In this document: positions 7,970-16,523 of the stretch, one piece after another
Layout of the letters: each line of letters opens with the position of its first letter
Numbering within the stretch: the stretch's first letter is position 1
NCBI RefSeq assembly: GCF_013390595.1
Contig: NZ_JACAWV010000002.1
Location: 310,001-374,000, forward strand
DNA length: 64,000 nucleotides
Direction of reading: 5' to 3'
DNA from: Rhizobium sp. RM
GTDB taxonomy: Bacteria > Pseudomonadota > Alphaproteobacteria > Rhizobiales > Rhizobiaceae
The notes under the pieces: generated by a model
Databases searched by the model: none
What the model saw: only the letters and a program-made list of their open reading frames with translations
Told to the model about the DNA's origin: nothing
Translations under genes and position numbers: made by a program

Positions 7970-10900
7970 TCAGTTGAACCGACCCGCCGCATGGGCAAGC
8001 ATCGTATAGACCTTGCCGGTATCCGATGTGAGGTAGGACTGCGTTACGGTGCGGTCGCGATCCGTGCGGGCCACGTCGGCCAGCAGCTTCTCGAAATCGG
8101 CGATGTAACGGTCAACCGCGGTGCGGAATTCCTGCTCGCGATCATACTTGCGCTTGATCTCGTCAAACGTCTGCTGGCCCTTCAGCGTGTAGAGACGACG
8201 CGTAAATACGTCGCGCTCGCCGCGCTGGTAACGGCGCCACAGTTCGACCGAGGCATCGTGATCGATGGCGCGGGCGATATCGACCGAAAGCGAGTTCAGC
8301 GATTCCACCATATGACGCGGGTTGCGGGTGTCAGCAGCGCGGGTCGGCTGTTCTGCAGCAGCGCGCGGTGCGGCTGCGGCAGGCGCTTCCTGACCGTCAC
8401 GCGATGCGCCACGCAGCAGATCGCTGATCCAGCCACCACCTTCTTCACGACGTCCTGCCGGTGCAGGCGCAACGGGCTGGCGGTTTTCGATCGGCAGGTT
8501 GCCACGCAGGGCAGGCGCCGGTGCGGCTGGCTGCTGTGCGACACGCTGCTGAACGGGTGCAGGTGCTGGAGCAACCGGGGCCGGTGCTGGCGCAGGGGCC
8601 GCAGGCTGCTGACGCGCTTCAACGCGACGTTCGACAGGCTGAGTTGCCGCAATCGCACGGGCAACAGGTTCGGAAACTTCCATCTGCTGCGTCGAGCGAC
8701 CGACGAGCTGCGAAATGTCCTGCAGCGCCTTGATCTGTTCGGAGACGGCGCGACGCATGGCGGCGGCGCTTTCCTTGGCCTCTTCTGGCAGGTCGAAGGC
8801 ACCACGCTTCAGTTCGGCGCGGGTCGAGTCGAGTTCGCGGCGGATATCGTGGCTGGAGCGGCGGATTTCGTCCGTGGCACCGGCAAAGCGAGCAACGGCC
8901 TCTTCCACGGCCTGACGCAGCGTATCACGCATATTGGCGGCTGCGGCATTCGACTTTTCGGAGGCGCTGCCCAGCAGGGTGTCGACTTCCGAGAGCGACG
9001 ATTCCACGCCACCGCGCAGGCGGTTGACCAGCTCGTCGGAGTATTTCTGCGCATCGGCCAGCGTGCTCTCGATCGAGCGGGTGGCATCCTGACCGGCGGA
9101 GAGCAGGGCGCCCCGCATGGTCTGTGCAGCCGAACGGGCCCGCTGTTCGGTTTCGTCCAGTGAACGGCCGATATCGGAGAACGAGGACTGCAGATTGTCA
9201 CGCAGGTTGCCTGCAACATTCTGCGAGCGTTCTTCGGCGGCGGTGAGGGTGTCTTCCACCACGCTGACAACACCGCGCATGGAGTTTTCGATTTCTTCCG
9301 AGCGCTTGAGCAGGCCGACCGAGAGGCTGCGCAGGGCATCCTGACGTTCTTCCAGCGTACCGACGAGGCTCGACTGTGCCGCGTTCAGCAGTTCGGATGC
9401 CTGGCTCAGAACCTTGGAGTGTTCTTCGAAACGTCCAACGATACCGGCGACCTGTGCCAGCGTCTGACCGGAAATGTTCGACAGACGGTCGATCTTTCCT
9501 TCCAGCAGACGGCTGGAGCTGGACACCATATCGGCGGCCTGGGAAGCAGCTTCCGAGAAATGCGTCGCGGTCGAATTCAGAGCCTGATCTGCGGCGCTGA
9601 ATTCCTGAGCGGCGCGTTCGACGGCGGAGTTGAACTTCGCTGCCGACTGCTCGACGATTTCCGCCATGCCGTTGTGCGTCTGAGACAGCATGTCCGTGCT
9701 CTGGCGGGTGGCGGCAACCAGCTTGTTGGCGGCATCGCTGCCGACACGGCCATACTTGTCGATACCCTGTTCCACGGCGTCGGCCATGGCGGTGTGGGTT
9801 TCGGACAGCATGTCGGTGCTCTGACGCGTTGCTGCGACGAGCTTGCTGGCTGCTTCGTTACCGGCAGTGGCGTAGTCGCTGATGGCTTGTTCGACCATGC
9901 CGACCATGCCGCTGTTGCTCTGCGTCAGAAGATCGGCGCTCTGCTGTGCGGCGGAGACGATCTTTTCGGCGGCTTCGCGACCGATGGTGGCGTATTCGTC
10001 CACAACCGGCTTGGCCTTTTCTTCAATAAGGCGCGACAGTTCGGCAGACCGGCTGGCCAGCATCGAGTTGAGTTCGCGGGTGCGGTTGTCGAGTGCGGAG
10101 CGGATGGATTCGCCGCGTGCATCGAGAGCCGATTCCACATTGGTCAGGGTTTCGGAAATCACGCCAACCTGCGAGCGTACGACAGCTTCCGCCTCGGCTA
10201 CCTTGTTGACGATGATGTTGCCGGCTTCCGAGAAGGTCTGGGCAACGGCGGCAGCCTGGCCCGAAAGGCGGGTCTGCGCATCCGAGATGCGGTTGACGAT
10301 CTCGCCGGAGCGCTCTTCGATGGCCTTGGTGAAGGCTTCGTTCTGCGCCTGAACCTGCTCGACATAGTCGGAACCGGTCTTGGCTAGCAGTGCGGTGGAG
10401 CGTGTGGCTTCTTCGCCAATGCTTTCGGTGGCGGAGATAACGGCGCCGCGCAGGCTGAGTGCCAGATCGGTAGCCTTGCCTTCGATGGTACGGTTGACGT
10501 TTTCGAGACCGATCGTCAGCGCCCGGTCCATGGTACCAAGGCGTTCATCGATCTTGGCCGAACCGCTGTCGAAGGTTTCCGCCAGACGGCTGGTGCGGCT
10601 TTCGAAGGTATCGGCAACGCGTGCCGACTGCTCGTCGAGCAGGCCGGTGATGCGCTGTGCCGCGTCTTCGCTGCTGCGGGCAAAGGCTGCAGTCTTGTCA
10701 TCAAGCGTTTCGGCGAAACGACGGCTCGCATCGTCGATGGCAGTGTTGACATTGCCGAGGTCACCGTGAACGCGCTCCTGCAGCGTGTCGAGGCTGACCT
10801 CGATGCGTGTGCCGGTCTCGTCCAGACGGTTGGTGATGTTGCCGAGCGAGGTTTCGATGCGGGTGGAAAGCTGGTCCGTCGCACCGCCGATTTCACGTGC

Positions 10901-13900
10901 GGCGTCGCTGATCTTGCCGGCAATGGCACCGGCACCGTTGCGAAGGCGTTCTTCGAGGCTTGCAGCGCTTCCGTCGATGGCTTTCTGCAGATTGTCCTGC
11001 TGCGTTTCGAGCGAGAGTTCGAGCATGCTGGCGCTGGAAGCGACCGTCGTGCCGATCATCATGGCCTGTTCGGAGAGCAGGTCGCTCATCTGCGTCGACG
11101 CGGAATTCAGCGTCGCGGCAATATCGGCATGGCGCTGGTCGAGGGTGGTGGCGATATCGGCCTGCGACTGCGACAGGCTCGTCTCCAGGCGCGAAACGCC
11201 TTCTTCAACGGTCTGCGAGAAGCGGCTGCTGCCACCTTCAACAGCGGTTTCGATGCGGTGGGCTGCACCGGCAACGCTGTCTTCGATCAGGCCGCTGTTG
11301 CGTTCCAGCGTGCCGGCAATGCGCTCGGCCTGCGAACCCAGCATGGTTTCAAGACGTTCGTGACCGCCGGCGAGGGCATTCTCAAGCGTGAAGGCGGTTG
11401 CCTCCAGGCGCTGGCCGACACCGGAAGCCGCCAGCGAAAGCGAAGCGGACTTGGCATCGAGAGTTTCGGCGATGCGCTCTTCCGCACCCGAAATTGCCAT
11501 GTCGAGTGCCATGGAGCGGCTGTCGAGCACATCGGCGATACGCTCTTCGGCATTCGAGACGATGCCGCTGAGTGCTGCCGTGCGGCTGTCGAGTGCCGAT
11601 GCAATACGGTCTTCGACACCGGAAACGACGTTGTTGAGGGCGGCGGTGCGGCCTTCGATGACGTCGGCAATCTTTTCCTCGACGCCCGAGAAGGTCATAT
11701 CGAGCGCCATGGAGCGGCTGTCCAGCACATCGGCGATACGCTCTTCGGCATTCGAAACAATACCGCTGAGTGCTGCGGTGCGGCTGTCGAGTGCCGATGC
11801 GATCCGATCTTCAACGCCGGAAACGACGTTGTTGAGGGCGGCGGTGCGGCCTTCGATGACGTCGGCAATCTTTTCCTCGACGCCCGAGAAGGTCATGTCG
11901 AGGGCCATGGTGCGGCTGTCGAGCGTTTCGGCGATGCGCTCTTCGGCATTCGAGACAACGCCGCTGAGGGCTGCGGTGCGGCTGTCGAGTGCCGATGCGA
12001 TACGGTCTTCGACACCGGAGACGACGTCGTTGAGAGCAGCGGTACGGCCTTCAATGACATTGGCGATCTTGTCTTCGACACCCGAGAAGGTCATGTCGAG
12101 CGCCATTGCGCGGCTGTCGAGCACATCGGTAATGCGCTCTTCCGCACCCGATACGATGTTCCGGAGCGATGCCGTGCGGCTGTCGAGTGCTTCGGTGATC
12201 TTTTCCTCAGCACCGGAGAAGGCCATGTCGAGGGCCATGGAACGGCTGTCGAGCACATCGGTGATACGCTCTTCCGCGCCCGAAACGATGGTCTGCAGCG
12301 ATGCCGTGCGGCTGTCGAGTGCTTCGGTAATCTTCTCCTCGGCACCCGAGAAAGCAATGTCGATAGCCATGGAACGGCTGTCGAGCACATCGGCGATGCG
12401 TTCTTCAGCGCCCGAAACGACCGAGGTGAGGGCTGCCGTGCGGCTGTCGAGTGCTTCGGTAATCTTTTCTTCGGCACCCGAGAAAGCCATGTCGATGGCC
12501 ATGGTGCGGCTGTCGAGCACATCGGCGATGCGTTCTTCAGCGCCCGAGACGACCGAGGTGAGGGCAGCCGTGCGGCTATCGAGCGCGTCGGCAATCTTGC
12601 CTTCGGCGCCTTCAACGATACCTGCCAGCGCAGAGGTGCGGTTATCGAGGGTTTCCGACAGACGTTCTTCGACATTGGCAAAGGTCATGTCGAGCGACAG
12701 CGTACGGCTGTCCATCGTGTCTGCAATGCGCTCTTCGACGCCGGAGATCGCGCTGGAGAGCGCCGCGGTGCGACCATCGAGCGTATCGGCGATACGGTTT
12801 TCCGCGCCCGAAACAACTTCGTTGAGGGCTGCCGTGCGGCTTTCCAGGGTGTCGGCGATGCGGTCTTCGATGCCGGTAACAGCGCCGGTGATGGCTGCTG
12901 CGCGGGTTTCGAGCGTTTCCGTCAGGCGACGTTCAACGTCGGCAACCACGTTGTTGATTGCTGCAGCTCTCTCGTCGAGCAGCGCGGCCAGATGTTCGGC
13001 CGTACCGGAGACGGAGCTGGTGATGGCCTGCGAACGGCTGGCAAGCGCCTCATCGAAGCGGTTCTGGCTGGCAGAAAGCGCGCCGAACAGGGCATTGCTG
13101 CGCTCTGCAAGCACGCTGTCGATCTTTTCATGCGTATCGGCAAATGCGCCGGTGATTTCGGCGGTGCGACGACCAAGAGCATCGCTAAACGCGCGGGTGC
13201 GATCGTCAAGCGCGCTTTCGAGCATTTCCTGGCCGGTTCCAAGTGCCGTCGCCAGTGCCAGCGACTGATCGGTCATTGTCGAGCCAAGGCGCTCGATGCT
13301 GCCGTTCAGCATGGTGTCGAAGGCTTCCGAGCCGCCTGCAACGGTTTCGTTGATGCGAGCCAGGCTCTCCATCAGCTTGCTGTCGAGGCTGCCGGCACGC
13401 TGATCGAAGGCACTTGCAAATTCGGCAACACGCTCGTCGAAGGCGGAGTTGACCAGGCCGACGGTCGCCTGCAGGCGTTCTTCGAACAGACCCGAACGCA
13501 GGTCGAGATCCATGATCGCGTCGTCGGCCGTGCTCTGCAGGTTCTGACGGAAGGACAGACCCTTTTCTTCCAGCGTCGCGCTGAGCTTGTCGAGAACGGT
13601 GTCGAGCGAGCCGCCAATGATCTGCTGGCCGCGGTCGATATTGCGGTTCAGTTCCAGCGTGCGCGTCGACAGGGTGTCGTTGAGCTGACGGGTGCGCTCT
13701 TCAAGCGCGCTGTTCAGGCTTTCGGCACCGCTATCGAGGGTGGAAGCGTGGATTGCAAAGCGCTCCAGCAACATTTCACCGCGCTCGTCGAGCGTCGAGG
13801 AAAGATTGTGCAGGCGCATGTCGAATTCGTTGGAAAGCGCCGAGCCGGAGGTATTCAGAGCCTGCAGTAGGTTTTCCGTCTTAGCGGCAATCAGGCTGCC

Positions 13901-14857
13901 CATCGCTTCTGTCGAAGCGCGCGATTTTTCGAGGAGTGCCGCCGAGCGCGTGTCGATCATCGAAGCGAAAGCCTCGCCGGTGGTGGCAAGGCGCATCGAC
14001 AGCTCTTCGCCGACGATCGACAGTTCTTCCTTGATCTGCTCCTGCGCGCCAACGATGGACGAGCGGATACGTTCGGCGTGATTGACGATGGCGTCGCGTT
14101 CCGCCGTCAGTTCCTGCACGAGGCTGCGAACGCGCAATTCGTTGTCGGCGTAGCTGCGCTCAAGTGCGTTGACTTCGGAGTGGACGAGGGTTTCGAGTTC
14201 GGTGGCACGGGCAATGGTGCGCTCGATGCCGTCATTCATGGCCGAAACTTCGCGGCGAACCGCCTGACCGACCGACATGATGCGGTCGGAGGCAACGGTT
14301 TCCGGCTCTGCCAGACGCAGGGCGACTTCCGCCATGGAGCGTGCGGCATTGCGAAGGTCACGGGCGCGCGCCATCATGATGGCGAAGGCGAAGAACAGCA
14401 TGACCGGAACGATGATGCCGACAATGATCGCCATCAGGCCGGGGATAGCAGCGAGATCGGCAATCGATGCGATGTTCCACAGCGCGTTGCCGTAGAACAG
14501 ATGCGCGATGCCGAGGCCGCCGATCGCCCAGATGACCGACATGATCGCCGCGTTGCGCAGCGCACCACCAATCGAGCCGCCTTCCAGCGATTTCAAAATC
14601 ATCGCCGGGCTGCGTTTGGAGCCGTCATTGGCCGCTTCCAGATTGGGGGATTTTGGCGCCTGTTCGGCCGCAGCGCGCGCCGGTTCGGGTGCGGAACGCT
14701 GCTGTCTGCTGGCTTCCTTCAATCTGGCCTCCGGCTGCTTCGGCGTTGTAGATTTTCGCTGCTCCGGCGTGTCTTCAAAGGCGCCGAGTTGCAGGGCGTC
14801 TTCCAACGCCTGAAATGCAGTCTCGTCGACGGAGTCGCTAATCTTGTTGTTCGCCAT
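7970..14857 (-). CDS. gpr: growth pole ring protein GPR (giant apolipoprotein-like coiled-coil protein)
   Basis: 2295 residues from ATG 14857, which has a GAGG just upstream; the frame extends further 5' but loses protein character. Order of parts: a low-complexity cytoplasmic start (1-85), two membrane segments (about 103-122 and 136-162), a very long amphipathic helical region, a Pro/Ala/Gln-rich linker near the end, and a compact conserved-looking C-terminus with the WRRYQRGERDVFTRRLY motif. In the helical region, 24 uninterrupted 22-residue units lie at bases 11393-12976. The 22-residue period is the apolipoprotein A/E signature. The Agrobacterium GPR protein (about 2,100 residues, known to form a ring at the growing pole and be required for polar growth) has this same architecture, so identity is likely. 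It is divergent from a histidine phosphotransferase gene. Length probably varies between strains by repeat number. Confidence 0.87.
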   Translation of the reverse strand: MANNKISDSVDETAFQALEDALQLGAFEDTPEQRKSTTPKQPEARLKEASRQQRSAPEPARAAAEQAPKSPNLEAANDGSKRSPAMILKSLEGGSIGGALRNAAIMSVIWAIGGLGIAHLFYGNALWNIASIADLAAIPGLMAIIVGIIVPVMLFFAFAIMMARARDLRNAARSMAEVALRLAEPETVASDRIMSVGQAVRREVSAMNDGIERTIARATELETLVHSEVNALERSYADNELRVRSLVQELTAERDAIVNHAERIRSSIVGAQEQIKEELSIVGEELSMRLATTGEAFASMIDTRSAALLEKSRASTEAMGSLIAAKTENLLQALNTSGSALSNEFDMRLHNLSSTLDERGEMLLERFAIHASTLDSGAESLNSALEERTRQLNDTLSTRTLELNRNIDRGQQIIGGSLDTVLDKLSATLEEKGLSFRQNLQSTADDAIMDLDLRSGLFEERLQATVGLVNSAFDERVAEFASAFDQRAGSLDSKLMESLARINETVAGGSEAFDTMLNGSIERLGSTMTDQSLALATALGTGQEMLESALDDRTRAFSDALGRRTAEITGAFADTHEKIDSVLAERSNALFGALSASQNRFDEALASRSQAITSSVSGTAEHLAALLDERAAAINNVVADVERRLTETLETRAAAITGAVTGIEDRIADTLESRTAALNEVVSGAENRIADTLDGRTAALSSAISGVEERIADTMDSRTLSLDMTFANVEERLSETLDNRTSALAGIVEGAEGKIADALDSRTAALTSVVSGAEERIADVLDSRTMAIDMAFSGAEEKITEALDSRTAALTSVVSGAEERIADVLDSRSMAIDIAFSGAEEKITEALDSRTASLQTIVSGAEERITDVLDSRSMALDMAFSGAEEKITEALDSRTASLRNIVSGAEERITDVLDSRAMALDMTFSGVEDKIANVIEGRTAALNDVVSGVEDRIASALDSRTAALSGVVSNAEERIAETLDSRTMALDMTFSGVEEKIADVIEGRTAALNNVVSGVEDRIASALDSRTAALSGIVSNAEERIADVLDSRSMALDMTFSGVEEKIADVIEGRTAALNNVVSGVEDRIASALDSRTAALSGIVSNAEERIADVLDSRSMALDMAISGAEERIAETLDAKSASLSLAASGVGQRLEATAFTLENALAGGHERLETMLGSQAERIAGTLERNSGLIEDSVAGAAHRIETAVEGGSSRFSQTVEEGVSRLETSLSQSQADIATTLDQRHADIAATLNSASTQMSDLLSEQAMMIGTTVASSASMLELSLETQQDNLQKAIDGSAASLEERLRNGAGAIAGKISDAAREIGGATDQLSTRIETSLGNITNRLDETGTRIEVSLDTLQERVHGDLGNVNTAIDDASRRFAETLDDKTAAFARSSEDAAQRITGLLDEQSARVADTFESRTSRLAETFDSGSAKIDERLGTMDRALTIGLENVNRTIEGKATDLALSLRGAVISATESIGEEATRSTALLAKTGSDYVEQVQAQNEAFTKAIEERSGEIVNRISDAQTRLSGQAAAVAQTFSEAGNIIVNKVAEAEAVVRSQVGVISETLTNVESALDARGESIRSALDNRTRELNSMLASRSAELSRLIEEKAKPVVDEYATIGREAAEKIVSAAQQSADLLTQSNSGMVGMVEQAISDYATAGNEAASKLVAATRQSTDMLSETHTAMADAVEQGIDKYGRVGSDAANKLVAATRQSTDMLSQTHNGMAEIVEQSAAKFNSAVERAAQEFSAADQALNSTATHFSEAASQAADMVSSSSRLLEGKIDRLSNISGQTLAQVAGIVGRFEEHSKVLSQASELLNAAQSSLVGTLEERQDALRSLSVGLLKRSEEIENSMRGVVSVVEDTLTAAEERSQNVAGNLRDNLQSSFSDIGRSLDETEQRARSAAQTMRGALLSAGQDATRSIESTLADAQKYSDELVNRLRGGVESSLSEVDTLLGSASEKSNAAAANMRDTLRQAVEEAVARFAGATDEIRRSSHDIRRELDSTRAELKRGAFDLPEEAKESAAAMRRAVSEQIKALQDISQLVGRSTQQMEVSEPVARAIAATQPVERRVEARQQPAAPAPAPAPVAPAPAPVQQRVAQQPAAPAPALRGNLPIENRQPVAPAPAGRREEGGGWISDLLRGASRDGQEAPAAAAPRAAAEQPTRAADTRNPRHMVESLNSLSVDIARAIDHDASVELWRRYQRGERDVFTRRLYTLKGQQTFDEIKRKYDREQEFRTAVDRYIADFEKLLADVARTDRDRTVTQSYLTSDTGKVYTMLAHAAGRFN
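9635..9994 (-). repeat. three 40-residue (120-bp) repeats in gpr
   Basis: Three consecutive units each open with Tyr-(A/G)-x-x-Gly (YATIG, YATAG, YGRVG), continue with a KLVAATRQSTDML-like core and end in a MVEQ/AVEQ/IVEQ motif. They lie nearer the C-terminus than the 22-residue array and have a different period. The last two units are the closest pair. Confidence 0.85.
11393..12976 (-). repeat. 24 tandem 22-residue (66-bp) repeats in gpr, with higher-order periods
   Basis: Consensus unit DSRTAALxxVVSGAEERIADxL. Units run without insertion from base 12976 down to 11393 (24 x 66 = 1584). Units 7-12 (12185-12580) alternate two types, giving a 44-residue, 132-bp period. Units 14-22 (11525-12118) cycle three types, giving three copies of a 66-residue, 198-bp block. 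Copies are very similar in DNA, with mostly synonymous differences, which indicates recent tandem duplication. Confidence 0.95.
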
Positions 14858-15341
14858 GCGGTTACGCCTCGTTACACATACGCCCGGCTTCATGCCGTAG
14901 AACCCGTTTGCCGCCCGCAAACGAATTGCCGCCATCTGCCAGCGGAAAAGCCCCTGAGAAAGGGAATCGATTCCGCTCATTACACATTCCCGGATGCTGG
15001 TGACCCAGCTTTCGGGCGAAATTACATCACTGTGCCGTAATAACAAAGCTTGAGCGAAAGCCTGGTCGGAACGGCAGTACCGTAGTGACACATTTGCGTC
15101 TTCGAAACAATTAATGCGGATTTGCAGAGAGGGCGAAGTGTCGGCTTTTTAACAGTATTTAAACCTCGGTCCCGCGCCGAATGCCTTGTTTCATATAAGT
15201 TTAGCATAAATTAACCATAGCGAAAGATTTTCACCAATGCCGCGCCGTAATTTAAGCCGATAGCACCGCCATACATGCGTAAATCCGGCACAGATGTGAC
15301 GCAAAACAAGAAACGGCGAGACAGAAACAAGGAATTGAGAC
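14858..15341. other. divergent regulatory region gpr / hpt
   Basis: 484 bases with no convincing gene between two divergent start codons. It holds a CtrA-like box (15200-15218), a pair TTAA-N6-TTAA (15149-15162, one base short of the CtrA full-site spacing), and two abutting GANTC sites, GAATC 14964-14968 and GATTC 14969-14973, the target of the CcrM methylase. The part nearest hpt is AT-rich and is probably the promoter. Confidence 0.5.
15200..15218 (+). promoter_or_regulatory. candidate CtrA-binding site
   Basis: TTTA-N7-TTAACCAT. The right half is an exact match to the TTAACCAT form of the CtrA recognition sequence, and the left half differs from TTAA at one base with the canonical 7-base spacing. 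It lies 124 bases before the hpt start and about 340 bases before gpr. The match is visible; binding is inferred. Confidence 0.5.
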
Positions 15342-15710
15342 ATGGCAGCGGTCAGTATTGCTTTCGAAGCTCCGGATAATTCCGGTGGCGCGGCTTCCGC
15401 CAGCACAAAGCCGATCGATTTTGTTCATCTTGCCCGTCAGACGATGGGTGACAAGGAACTGGAAATTGAAGTCCTGCAGCTTTTCAGCCGCAGCGCCCGC
15501 TCGGCATTGCACGAGCTGAATGGCGCTGATGCGACCGCCGTCAAGGCCATCGCACACCGGTTGAAGGGTGCCGCCGATGCGGTTGGCGCATTCGCCGTTT
15601 CCGCCGCCGCTGCTAAGCTCGAAGACAATGCAGGCGATGGCGCCGCCATGGCAAAGCTCGTGGCAGCCATCGTCGAAGCGGAAAATTTCGTTCTCAAGCT
15701 CTGCCGCTAA
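15342..15710 (+). CDS. single-domain histidine phosphotransferase (Hpt)
   Basis: 122-residue Hpt protein that would relay phosphate between receiver domains of two-component systems. After about 22 flexible residues it forms an all-helical bundle with the hallmark AHRLKGAADAVGA; the phosphoacceptor is His72. There is no kinase, receiver or membrane segment. It should not be equated with ChpT, which is a longer dimeric protein of a different fold. The start has AAGGA upstream. It is divergent from gpr across a region with a CtrA-like box, and a long hairpin terminator follows, so it is transcribed alone. The partner is unknown; CckA, encoded 10 kb away, is one speculative candidate. Confidence 0.85.
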   Translation: MAAVSIAFEAPDNSGGAASASTKPIDFVHLARQTMGDKELEIEVLQLFSRSARSALHELNGADATAVKAIAHRLKGAADAVGAFAVSAAAAKLEDNAGDGAAMAKLVAAIVEAENFVLKLCR

Positions 15711-15732
15711 GCCAGGATTGGTCGATTTTGTC

Positions 15733-15788
15733 AGGCCGGCCGGGCTTGGTACCGCTTCTGCGGGTTGCCAAGCGGAGCCGGCCTTTCT
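15733..15788 (+). terminator. extended hairpin terminator after hpt
   Basis: Outer arms AGGCCGGC (15733-15740) and GCCGGCCT (15777-15784), inner arms CTTGG (15745-15749) and CCAAG (15768-15772), and an apical CCGC/GCGG pair form one long interrupted stem followed by TTTCT. Confidence 0.7.
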
Positions 15789-15849
15789 ATGTGTTTAGAA
15801 CAATTCTTAGAACACACCTCAGTCACAGAACACGACCTGGATCTCCGAC

Positions 15850-16170
15850 ATGACCAAACTGACCATCGTCGCCTTCGACGGCACGTCCCATGAACTTGAT
15901 GTAAGCAACGGTTCCACCGTCATGGAGAATGCCGTGCGCAACTCCATTCCCGGTATCGATGCCGAATGTGGCGGTGCCTGTGCCTGTGCGACCTGTCATG
16001 TCTATGTCGATGATGCGTGGACCGAACGCGTCGGCGGCCCGGAGCCGATGGAAGAGGACATGCTCGACTTCGCGTTCGATGTGCGTCCGACGTCGCGTCT
16101 TTCCTGTCAGATCAAGATGAACGACGAGCTCGATGGTCTCGTCGTTCATGTGCCTGAGCGCCAGGGCTGA
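15850..16170 (+). CDS. [2Fe-2S] ferredoxin, adrenodoxin type
   Basis: 106-residue electron carrier. Cluster ligands follow the vertebrate/bacterial adrenodoxin pattern: Cys40, then Cys46 and Cys49 in [13 protein letters not shown], and Cys86 in RLSCQIKM; Cys44 is an additional non-ligand cysteine also seen in this class. The segment from [12 protein letters not shown] to RLSCQ is typical of the Isc-type/FdVI group. It is not embedded in an isc or nif cluster here, so the redox partner (a P450, an iron-sulfur assembly step or other) cannot be named. It is flanked by the hpt terminator and a 353-base gap, so it is probably a single-gene transcript. Confidence 0.93.
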   Translation: MTKLTIVAFDGTSHELDVSNGSTVMENAVRNSIPGIDAECGGACACATCHVYVDDAWTERVGGPEPMEEDMLDFAFDVRPTSRLSCQIKMNDELDGLVVHVPERQG

Positions 16171-16523
16171 TATCTGATTATTCCGCTTTGCGCACAAAGA
16201 ACCCCGCTCGCCTGATTTGGGAGGAGAGCGGGGCAAGGTGGGTACGCAGCATGCAGGCGAGGGAGGAAACACCTGCGAGCCCTCAAGCGCGCACCGGGAG
16301 AACTGCTGTCGGATGTCTTATGCCGATGGTTTTGTTCGGCTTCTTCCTGAATTTCGTATTCTGGAAGCAGGCTACAATGAGTCTATTTGCGCGCGCCACG
16401 GTGAGAAGTTACCGGTAAAATCGGGCATGACGTAACGTAACGTCGCCTATGGCGCAGGCGCCAGAATGCGACGTTAAATCTCTGATTTTTATGTGTTGAT
16501 GGCGTGTTGTTCGCCGGCTTCCG
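16171..16523. other. intergenic region after ferredoxin
   Basis: 353 bases between two convergent genes. An 8-bp inverted repeat CCCCGCTC/GAGCGGGG (16202-16209 and 16226-16233) lies soon after the ferredoxin stop but lacks a T-run. Frames of about 70 codons cross the region; a 40-codon frame from ATG 16314 exists, but nothing supports its expression. I see no tRNA or named RNA. Confidence 0.35.

Noticed and set aside
11393-12976. CRISPR array
   Set aside because: The repeats are contiguous, in frame and coding, with no unique spacers or cas genes.
10766-13870. Very long open frame on the plus strand opposite gpr, with other long overlapping frames nearby
   Set aside because: The repeats and GC-rich third positions of gpr keep the other strand free of stops. 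The translated product is itself a low-complexity mirror of the repeats with no domain, and gpr has the clear start, membrane helices and conserved end.
16314-16435. 40-codon gene after the ferredoxin
   Set aside because: No recognised product and only a poor ribosome binding site, so I did not list it as a gene.
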